From positions 1-14,620 of the forward strand of contig LLCB01000644.1 of NCBI GenBank assembly GCA_001414345.1: a DNA stretch of 14,620 bases, in the 5' to 3' direction. Shown here piece by piece: positions 7,872-14,620 of this stretch. A program made the translations under genes and the position numbers. Each line of letters opens with the position of its first letter. The stretch's first letter is position 1. A model generated the notes under the pieces. That model had not been told where the DNA came from, did not search any database, and saw nothing but the letters and a program-made list of their open reading frames with translations. Origin of the DNA: Hymenoscyphus infarciens (Eukaryota; Ascomycota; Leotiomycetes; Helotiales; Helotiaceae).

Positions 7872-9848
7872 ATATTTTTAGTTAAAAAGAAAGAATAATA
7901 ACTTTATATAAGTAAAGTATAATAGTATAACCGATTCTATAAGGATTAAAGAACTTTATATTATCTCTTAAAAGAGAACTATAATAGCCTTATCTAAGTA
8001 AAGTGTAATAAAACTCGTAGTCTTTATAAAAACATTAGATTATCTCTTAAAAGAGAATAATAATACTTTATCTAAGCGAAGTATATTAAAGGTAGACGTA
8101 TATCTATTATTATATACTCTCTAGCTAAAGGACATCTTTTAGATTATAAACTACTATATTTTCTTTAGAATAATACTTTTAATACTAATAGTTTACTAAT
8201 ACTTAAGTGTATTCTAAAAACGATTATATTTATTAATAGTATAAAATAAGTCTAGAAGATTTTAGCTATACTATAACAAATGTTAAAAGTAAAAGATATT
8301 AAATTTATAATAAGAGAACTAAAATACTCTAATTTAGTAGTAGATAATTGATTTAAACTAAAGTATATAGTATCTAAATTTAATTCTTAAGTACTAGAAT
8401 ATAATAAGGACATTTTATATATAATATTTAAGGATTATAATAGAGTAACTTATATTATAGTTACTACTATATTACTTAAGATAGGAATAAACATTCTAAA
8501 TATCGGTCGTATTATCTACTAGGGTTTTCTAATTAATAATAGTAATATAGAGGATATATAATAGAGATATAGGCATAGTAGTTAAAGAGATAGTAAGACT
8601 AGTATTACTTATATTTTCTTACCGTTCTAGGCTTTTAATAATAAGAGTTATTACCATAACTATTCTAATTAACCTCTAGATCGTTCTCTTAATAATAATA
8701 TACCTAAATTAGTATCTTAAATACTAAAGAGAGTAAGAAAGGCTAAGAATAAACTCCTAGGCTAAAGAAAATAATCATAAGTTAATAAGGCAAAGAAAAC
8801 TAAAGTATATAGCTAGGTTAGAGTAAAAGAGAATCCTTAAAAGCTAGTATAGTCTAAAGAGTATAAGAAATATAAGTAGAGGCTCTTATTTATATAAAGA
8901 GATTTCTATAATACTTCTATATATCGGTATAAAGTTATTTTAAGGGTTTTAAGAGAAGATAAGTTACTATTCTTTATATTAAAATCTCCTATATCTAAAC
9001 AATGCTATAATATATATAATCTAATACTATATAAGTAGTTAATTAAGCCTTCTAAGCTTTCTAAAAACATAAATAAGGCACCCTCTACTAGGTCTTACAT
9101 AGTTATTACGTTAGAATTTATTAAAAAATTTACTTAGATATATATAGCTAAAGTTTTTCTAAATAAGAATAAACGCTTTATACTACTAGTTAATGTATTT
9201 CTACCTATAAGTCTAAAATAGTAGATCTATTCTTTTTACTCTATAAAAGAGGATAAAGATAAAGCTTATTAGAAAGGGCTTACTCCTCTTTTATTAGATA
9301 AGATTATAGAACATATACTTAATAAAATATTTAAGTAGGTAGTTTATAAAATTAATAGAAATAAGAATAGATAACCTCTTCTAGATTCTTAAGAGACTCG
9401 ATATAGCCTATTATTAAGTAAAGTCCCTTCTCTATTAAAATAGGACTTCTAGGATAACTAGAAAATATAGCTAGTTAATAAACTTATCTAGATTCGCTCT
9501 CTTATATCTAAAAAATACTCTAAAGTTATAGTAATAAGGAGGATTAAATAGAATAAAGTAAGAGAGTTAAAAAATGCCGTAAGTGCTAAAAAGAAGAGGC
9601 TTTTAGAAGAAGCTAAAAGGCAAAAACTAGTAGATGATAAGAGAGAGCAAGAAGCTAAGGAGGAAGCTAATAATATATAAAAGGTTATATCTAAGGTAGA
9701 ATAAATTTATTATAAATAACAGGTTAGTAAAAGATTAGCGTTAAAGGCTACTATAACTCGAGAGCGAAACTCTAACAACCTTTATTATTAAATATTAATA
9801 GCTTAGACCTAATAAAGTTACTTAAATAGAATAGGAAATAATAATCCT
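7872..9848 (+). pseudogene. RecQ-like DNA helicase relic
   Basis: RecQ helicases unwind DNA 3' to 5' in repair and recombination. In many fungi diverged copies lie at telomeres or in mobile DNA. The multiple-of-3 frame shows, in order: TIIFINSIKQVQKILAIL at about 8220 (motif IV type); IIVTT then GINI(P/L)NI at 8460-8504 (motif V, normally ATxxxGMGIDxPD), where CTA stands where CCA would give Pro and ATA where ATG would give Met; a TAG at 8520 where Trp is expected, before GF(P/L); then SNIEDI followed by two RIP stops and a degraded motif VI (QxxGRxGRD) ending RDS, with AGT codons where GGT would give Gly. At 9003-9020 TGC-TAT-AAT-ATA-TAT reads as a RecQ-type zinc-binding CCNxC once TAT is taken as mutated TGT. 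The C-terminal 150 residues are Lys/Glu-rich with a 43-codon stop-free run (KKRLLEEAKRQK, DDKREQEAKEEA), a likely coiled coil. Motifs I and II could not be found. Dozens of stops make it non-functional. Confidence 0.68.
7884..8095 (+). repeat. Three imperfect 78-86 base repeats in helicase frame
   Basis: TTAAAAAGAAAG...TATAAGTAAAG, then TCTTAAAAGAGAAC...TCTAAGTAAAG, then TCTTAAAAGAGAAT...TCTAAGCGAAG recur with the TAAG(T/C)(A/G)AAG element at 7909, 7995 and 8073. In the helicase frame they give KKKEQQLYISK, LLKENYNSLIQVK and LKREQQYFIQAK. The first pair of units differs in length by a few bases, so the frame slips slightly between units. This may be a duplicated stretch near the helicase motif II/III linker. 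Confidence 0.5.
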
Positions 9849-10510
9849 TTATAAGTATATAAGAGAAAAGAAACACGTATCTAACTATATTAAACTTAAA
9901 AAACATATTTACTATAAAGCATCTAAGGGGATACTATTCCTAATATACTAGAATACCCTTAGTAAGTTACTAATCTACTTAAAGTAATATCTACTTAAAG
10001 AAGCTAAGCTTAAAGAATATTAGAATAGGTTAATCGATTTCTAAATATAGATACTTAATAAAGGGATTTTTAGCTATAAAGTATTCTAATAATAGGTATT
10101 AAGTATAGTCTATCTTTAATATCTAAGTTAAAAATACTATTAAGGATAGATTTATATAGCAATATAATTCCTAGTAGCTCGCTAGTAGCTAGCAAGTTTA
10201 CTCCTTCTTATTTATAGAGAATAGACCTAGAAAGCTAAGTAGTAATTCTAGAAACCTAGCTATCTCTAATTTATAAAGAAGTTAAAGCTTAGACAGCTAT
10301 ATATTAAAGTAGTTATATTCGTTTCTTAATAACTAAAGCTAAAGTAATAGGAGAAAGAAAGCTACTAAGCCTACTCTATAAATAGCTACCTTAAAAGAAG
10401 TAACGCGGATTATATAAACTTTAAAACCAGCAGCTATTAAAAGAAAAAGAGGATTAAAGAAGTAGGATTAAGTATAGGAATTAAACCAGGGTTAAGAATA
10501 CGTTTATATA
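9849..10510 (+). pseudogene. Possible 3' continuation of the helicase relic
   Basis: The helicase frame continues with RIP-type stops to about 10510, including IPSSSLVASKFTPSYL and SYIRFLITKAKVIGERKLLS, which look like ordinary globular sequence. A second frame over the same bases (KKHVSNYIKLKKHIYYKASK, later GIKPGLRIRLY) is about as open, so the assignment is not secure. It could be a C-terminal extension of the helicase protein, a separate small gene or chance. Confidence 0.3.
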
Positions 10511-10690
10511 CTATATAAATTATTTATTTACTTATAAATCGAGTCTTAAGTATAAGTCTTAGATATTAACCTAATCTATGCTATTATATTATAAGAAATT
10601 AAGAGAAGATTTAAAATAATATTATAAATAATTATAAACCTTACTATTAAAAGTATAAGAGTAATATCGCTTCTTTTATACATAGTTAAG

Positions 10691-10705
10691 TAGTAGTAGT
10701 AGTAG
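10691..10705 (+). repeat. (TAG)5 microsatellite
   Basis: Five TAG units in a row lie in the non-coding stretch after the helicase relic. The unit contains no CpA or TpG, so RIP does not erode it. Confidence 0.85.
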
Positions 10706-10790
10706 TTATAGTACAAGACTACGCTAGTAGAATCGAGGTAAATACTTAATATATATTTCGACCTTCCTCCTCTCTTCCTCTTCTCTTTTA

Positions 10791-10814
10791 TAATAATAAT
10801 AATAATAATAATAA
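10791..10814 (+). repeat. (TAA)8 microsatellite
   Basis: Eight TAA units follow a pyrimidine-rich tract (about 10761-10788, CCTTCCTCCTCTCTTCC type) and run into TATATATA. Together with a second pyrimidine tract at 10848-10883 it fills the upstream region of the two-exon relic. Fungal core promoters are often pyrimidine-rich just before the transcript start, so this may be a fossil promoter. Confidence 0.85.
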
Positions 10815-10885
10815 TATATATAATATAAGGTTACTTTATTACTCTTTCTTCTCTCTTCTAGCTTCTATAGTCTTCCTCTTCCTTT

Positions 10886-12000
10886 ATAGCCTAAAGCTTA
10901 TTATTCTCTATTATTATTATATCTCTCGTCGCCTACGTTCTCTTATAATACCACGTCTAAGGTTCTCTTATAAGCGTATTAGGCAATAGCGATATACTAG
11001 ACCTATATAAGCTTAGAGATATTAGTCGATCTTATAAAGCTAAAGGCAAAAGTCGTAAAGAGGTAAGTAAAATATCTATTCTTAGCTTAGTCTTTCTAAC
11101 GATTTTTAGCGTATTAATAAGATATTAATTAATAATACTCTTAAAGCTAAGTTAGTTAAGTTAATTAAAGGTATAGATATAAAGGTTAAGATCAAGGATA
11201 AAGATAAACCTTACTTCTCTAATAATCGAGGTGTCTTAGTCGACTAATAGCCCTTATATAAGATTATCTCTATCTAGCCTACCTAGCTAGACCTCTAATT
11301 TTTAGGAGTCTATTATCATAACCTACCTAAAGGTAAAGATAATAAAGAAGAATTCGACTTTAACAAACCCAACGTTAAGATCTTTCGAGTTACCTCTATC
11401 CTTACCTAAATCTCTACAGCGTTATGTCCTAATATTATTTATTATAATATTTAGGCTAATAGAGAGCTTATTTATACTGTTCTAAATCGTAGAAACGCGA
11501 ATATTTATAACCTTATATCTATAACATACTCCCTCTTATCTTATAAGTCTTAGCTCTTATTTAAAAATAGTCTAGGAAACGTTTCTACTCTTAACTAACA
11601 CGCTTATTAATTCCGCTTTCTTTCTAGCTAATTAGTAACTCTTATTCTTATAAATCCTAGTAATCTAATTACTAATACTTTAAGAAGACCTAACTAGAAT
11701 ACTATATAGAGTAATATAAATCTCGTTCCTCTCTACCCTCCTTGTCGATTCCTCTATGCTTTCTTACTCTAGGCCTTAGGCTACTATAACGTCTTAGAAT
11801 ATAACTATTACTAATAACTCATAGTAGTAGACTATCCTTTCCCTAGATATATAGTTTTTTTTAACAATAAGACTAATATAGCTAAGCTCTCCTATACTAA
11901 TTGTTATACACTTAATTATTATAATTATAATACTACTAGCAATTTCAACTACGTATACCGCGAACGCTACCGTTACTGTAATTAAAATAATAGACATTAA
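10886..12000 (+). pseudogene. Decayed two-exon gene, unknown product
   Basis: The product is not recognised. Exon 1 (10886-11062, exactly 59 codons) may begin at ATA-GCC, a plausible RIP-mutated ATG-GCC. It then reads a hydrophobic run (SLLFSIIIISLVAYVLL) that could be a signal peptide or membrane anchor, followed by LGNSDILDLYKLRDISRSYK and KGKSRKE. An intron at 11063-11109 splits the frame exactly between codons. Exon 2 continues RINKILINNTLKAKLVKLI and has stop-free runs of about 45 and 35 codons. It includes DKDKPYFSNNRGVLVD, LPKGKDNKEEFDFNKPNVK and IFRVTSIL, and later PLYPPCRFLYAFLLQALGYY and VVDYPFPRYIVFFNN. The end is a tyrosine- and asparagine-rich tail before TAA at 11998. About eighteen TAA or TAG interrupt exon 2, and none is TGA. 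The hydrophobic start is sensitive to the exact frame upstream, so secretion is only a guess. Confidence 0.5.
11063..11109 (+). other. 47-base spliceosomal intron in the two-exon relic
   Basis: The 5' site is GTAAGT. A branch-point-like TTTCTAACG lies 13 bases before the 3' end, and the 3' site is TTTAG. Length and signals fit short introns of filamentous ascomycetes. Removing it joins AAA-GAG to CGT-ATT in one frame that is open on both sides, which fixes the plus strand as the coding strand here. Confidence 0.6.
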
Positions 12001-12051
12001 TTAGTCTTTTTTCTTCTAGTTTCTATAGATAGCTTACTTAGGACTCTAGAC

Positions 12052-12086
12052 TAGGGTATTAGGGATAGGGTTTAGGTATTAGGGAT
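12052..12086 (+). repeat. Degenerate telomere-like TTAGGG repeats
   Basis: The stretch holds TAGGGTATTAGGG, ATAGGG, TTTAGG and TATTAGGG in 35 bases, with a direct repeat of GTATTAGGGATA 20 bases apart. TTAGGG has no RIP target, so these variants are not explained by RIP. It could be an old interstitial telomere scar or a chance G-rich minisatellite. There are too few exact units to decide. Confidence 0.45.
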
Positions 12087-12104
12087 AATAGTGGTTTATA
12101 GTTT

Positions 12105-12169
12105 AGTAAGTAGATAGTAGGTAGTAGGTAGTAGATAGTAGATAGATAGTAGGTAGATAGTAGGAATAG
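12105..12169 (+). repeat. TAGG/TAGA/TAG compound microsatellite
   Basis: TAGTAGG, TAGTAGA and TAGATAGTAGG units alternate without interruption directly after the TTAGGG-like motifs. It lies between the two-exon relic and the next relic and does not appear to be coding. Confidence 0.8.
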
Positions 12170-12329
12170 TACTTTACTCGTTCTCTTATATACTATTTAT
12201 TATTTTCCTTTTCTTATTCTATTTAAATGCTTTAGAGTACGTTACTTTTTCTCATTTTCTTAGAGTATTTAATAATTTTTTATAAAAGGTAGATTTATAA
12301 AATAGGAATAATAGTATAATAGTTAGTAA

Positions 12330-12840
12330 TATAACAGTCTAGATAAGAGACTAGTAGTATTAATAAATATAGAATCTATTATATTTCATAACTATAATAA
12401 TAGAATTAAAGTTCTTTTAAAGTCTCTTTATTATTTTAACACTCTTTATATATTCTTGAATTATTACTCTTTATATAATAAAGCAAGTACTTAAGATAGC
12501 GTAATCGAGCTGTTAGGCTATTTAGCTAGGCTCTTAAAAAGCTCTAGTATATTAAGAAGATTAAAAAGAAGATTGTATATACGTTTTATATCTTCGTTCC
12601 TACTTCTTATTCTTATTAAAGAGGAGTAGGATTGTTAGTAATAATAGAAGATTAAGCTCTTAAAAGCCTAGGATGTTAAGAAGTCTTAAGATGTTATAAA
12701 AGAATATTATATTTAAGGTAGAGAGGACAATAGAGGGCTAGAGAGTATAATAAGAGGCTTAAAATATAGCGCGAGATGCGGCGGAAATACACTAATTACT
12801 AGAGCATTTTAAGAGTCTCTAACTAGCTTAGTAGACATAG
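12330..12840 (+). pseudogene. Decayed coding relic with long stop-free runs
   Basis: The product is not recognised. In the multiple-of-3 frame, 54 codons from 12330 are stop-free (LDKRLVVLINIESIIFHNY, then RIKVLLKSLYYFNTLYIFL). After one TAA, another 38 or so are stop-free (DSVIELLGYLARLLKSSSIL, then RRLKRRLYIRFISSFLLL). After a cluster of stops near 12630 comes VIKEYYI, EDNRGLESIIRGLKYSARCG and GNTLITRAF. Such long runs are unusual in this TAA-rich sequence. The arginine-rich RRLKRR segment flanked by leucine-rich helices could be nucleic-acid binding, but no family is evident. The start lies upstream or was lost, and no ATG is in frame near 12330. Confidence 0.42.
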
Positions 12841-12942
12841 TATAGAAATAGAATTAAAGTTTAATTAAAGGGTTTTTAATTATAAGTAAAATAGTATTAA
12901 TTAAGGTTATAGTTAAGAGAAACTAGGAGAGGTATTTACACA

Positions 12943-12992
12943 ATAGTTATTGTTCTTACTAAAAAAATTACTAAATTCTCTTAGATACTAGA
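12943..12992 (+). repeat. 50-base dispersed direct repeat, copy 2
   Basis: This is the partner of 594-643, in the same orientation and 12,349 bases away. The few differences are mostly transitions (CCC versus CTC, for example). As in copy 1, a purine-rich AGAGGTAGTAGAGAGG-type tract follows at about 13010-13075. Confidence 0.7.
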
Positions 12993-13184
12993 GTAGCTTT
13001 TTAAGAGAGAGGGATATAATTAGTAGATAAAGTAGTAGGTAAGAGGTAGTAGAGAGGTAGTAGAGGTAGAATAGATAGCTGAGTTTACTAAAATAAGTCT
13101 AACCCTATATTATATATAGTAACTAATTACAACTAATAGTATTAATACTATTAATAATATACTAAAACCTTCTCCTTAACATAT

Positions 13185-13790
13185 CTTTTAACTCTTTTAG
13201 CTTTTACTATAAGCTCGATTACCTACCTATTATATAAAGCTTAGAGGCTATAGGACTTACCTAGATTTAGTATAATACCTTTCCTAACTTATACGTCTTA
13301 TCTATTTACTTATAAGTAACTTACTCTAGACACCTATCCTACTCGCTCTATAGACGATATCATAGTGTTCTTAGAGGGCTCTTACTATTACCTACGTCTA
13401 ATTATAAAGCTAGAGTATTCTATAAAGCCTAGTAAGAGTGAAATTAGACTATTCGATAAAAATAGGTTTTATAGATAGGTTATGCCCTATAACGTGGATA
13501 GACTAAGAGTTCTTTTAAAGATAGAGATATATCTTAAATACTATATTAATTCTCTTATTTAGCTAGATAAATTAAAGCCTTTAGAACTAGAGAAGGAAAC
13601 AACATTGTTCTATAGAACCGTTTTATAGATAACTAGCCTAGTTTATAAACAGTAATATTATACTACTAGTAATAGTCGCGAGCTATTAGCAGAGAATAGT
13701 TATAAAAGCTTAGAAGTAGATTAGTTTAAATTTTAAACCTAGATACTTAAGCATATTAGTATATTATAATTAAGAATACGCTAGTTAGGC
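13185..13790 (+). pseudogene. Decayed coding relic, unknown product
   Basis: The product is not recognised. The multiple-of-3 frame runs about 200 codons with RIP-type stops. Its best part is 52 stop-free codons from about 13320: TLDTYPTRSIDDIIVFLEGS, then LRLIIKLEYSIKPSKSEIRL and FDKNRFY. After one TAG comes MPYNVDRLRVLLKIEIYLKY, INSLIQLDKLKPLELEKE and FYRTVLQ. Tyrosines, prolines and charged residues are spaced like those of a globular protein. No active-site motif is visible. It is followed by a purine-rich tract and the right-hand minisatellite. Confidence 0.42.
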
Positions 13791-13794
13791 CGCT

Positions 13795-13855
13795 AGTAGG
13801 TAGGGGAAAGTAGTAGTAGAGAGGAGAGTAGAGATAGAGTAGTTAAATAAACACT
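13795..13855 (+). repeat. Purine-rich low-complexity tract
   Basis: GTAGGTAGGGG, AGTAGTAGTAGAGAGGAGAG and TAGAGATAGAGTAG follow one another with strong G+A bias on the plus strand. It is similar in style to the tracts at 655-760 and 13010-13075. No gene lies in it. Confidence 0.6.
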
Positions 13856-13924
13856 ACTAGGCTTTTTTCATTTTAACTAATTTAATTAAAGAGGAAGGAG
13901 GAATAAGAGCTAATAGTACTATTA

Positions 13925-14620
13925 ATAAAGCTAGGAAGCTTATTTATAATATTTTATCTTAGCTACTACTAGAGCACTTATATTAGGAAGTTTATTTATA
14001 ATATCTAGTATTAGATACTATTATATTACTACTAGGAAGCTTATTTATAATATTTAGTATAAGATACTAGTAGAAAGTGAATTTATAATATATAATATTA
14101 GATACTACTAAAGCGCTACTACTAGAATACTTAAAAAGCTTATTTATAATATTTAATTTCAAATACTAAGAAGAGGCTTAAATATTACTAGAGATAGTCT
14201 AGTTTATAATAATTTCTTATTAAATACTATTAAAACTATTATAATAACTTTTATTAGATACTATTTATAAGAAAAAGTGGTTTAATAATAATTCTTATTA
14301 GATCCTACTTTCTAGATTAGAACTAGTAGAAAAGTAGTTTATAATAATTCTTATTAGATACTACTAGAAGAGAGATTTACGATAATCTTTATTAGATACT
14401 TTTAAAAGTACTACTAAGAGAGAGTTTCTAATAATATTTATTAGATAAAACTAAGAGAGGATTTATAATAATCTTTATTAGATACTAGTAAAAAGAGAGA
14501 GTTTATAATAATTCTTATTAGATACTAGTAAAAGAGAGAGAGTTTATAATAATTCTTATTAGATACTAAGAGAGAGAGAGTTTATAATAATCTTTATTAG
14601 ATACTAGTAAAAGAGAGAGA
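13925..14620 (+). repeat. Minisatellite array, right edge
   Basis: Two related unit types are seen. From 13925 to about 14150 the core AAGCTTATTTATAATAT recurs about every 40-60 bases and is followed by AGTATTAGATACTA. From about 14200 to the window end the core TTATTAGATACT recurs at 14251, 14295, 14351, 14389, 14438, 14475, 14515, 14556 and 14594. Spacing falls from 44-56 to 37-41 bases, and later units end in AAAAGAGAGAGAG plus TTTATAATAA. Units become more alike toward the right edge, as expected of an array still being homogenised by slippage or unequal exchange. The array continues past the window. Confidence 0.9.

Noticed and set aside
11794..11997. Minus-strand ATG-started 67-codon hydrophobic open frame (begins MSIILITVTVAFAV)
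   Set aside because: It lies antisense to the end of the two-exon relic, whose frame is supported by an intron and by long open runs. Its hydrophobic bias comes from reading the tyrosine/asparagine-rich tail backwards, and no flanking signals support it.
594..12992. Long terminal repeats of one 12-kb retrotransposon
   Set aside because: Only about 50 bases match, no TG...CA ends, primer-binding site or polypurine tract could be defined, and no reverse transcriptase or integrase motif was seen between the copies.
1..14620. Mitochondrial or bacterial A+T-rich DNA
   Set aside because: The skew is specific to loss of CpA and TpG on both strands, with runs of fossil frames, fungal-type intron signals and no rRNA, tRNA or intact genes. 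Low-G+C bacteria or mitochondria would show dense intact ORFs.

Overview
The window looks like one long stretch of fungal (filamentous ascomycete, Pezizomycotina-type) DNA destroyed by repeat-induced point mutation (RIP). The dinucleotides CpA and TpG are almost gone and TpA is very frequent. For example, there is no TpG before about base 483 and no CpA before about base 310. The base composition is roughly two-thirds or more A+T by eye. Almost every long reading frame is broken only by TAA or TAG, as expected when CAA, CAG and TGG are mutated. No intact gene, tRNA or rRNA was found. Because RIP makes TAA/TAG in every frame, open-looking frames are weak evidence here. I rely on long stop-free runs, repeat periods divisible by three, splice signals and family motifs.

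Layout. 1-206 is an A+T minisatellite. 207-958 has no gene, but holds a 50-base block repeated near 12.95 kb. 959-1840 and 1985-2890 are weak plus-strand coding relics. 3421-4530 is a plus-strand relic with five exact-length 102-base (34-codon) repeats. It runs tail-to-tail into a minus-strand relic (4530-5450) that keeps an 82-codon stop-free run. Upstream of that, 5521-7090 is a plus-strand relic with a possible N-terminal coiled coil and a Gag-like look. 7872-9848 is the remains of a RecQ-like superfamily 2 helicase: motifs IV, V and VI and the zinc-binding cysteine cluster can be read once RIP changes are allowed for. A lysine/glutamate-rich tail follows and the same frame may run on to about 10510. 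10886-12000 is a two-exon relic with a well-formed 47-base intron. 12330-12840 and 13185-13790 are further plus-strand relics. 12052-12169 holds degenerate TTAGGG-like and TAGG/TAGA repeats. 13925-14620 is a minisatellite of about 38-60 bases per unit that reaches the window edge.

Reading as a whole (inference): at least six former genes sit close together, mostly on one strand, and all are mutated by RIP. RIP acts on duplicated DNA, so the segment existed in more than one copy. A RecQ-like helicase, minisatellites on both flanks and telomere-like G-rich repeats fit a decayed subtelomeric block or a large gene-carrying mobile element. The sequence alone does not decide between these. The most informative pieces are the helicase relic, the 34-codon repeat protein, whose five units record successive stages of C-to-T decay, and the convergent minus-strand relic.
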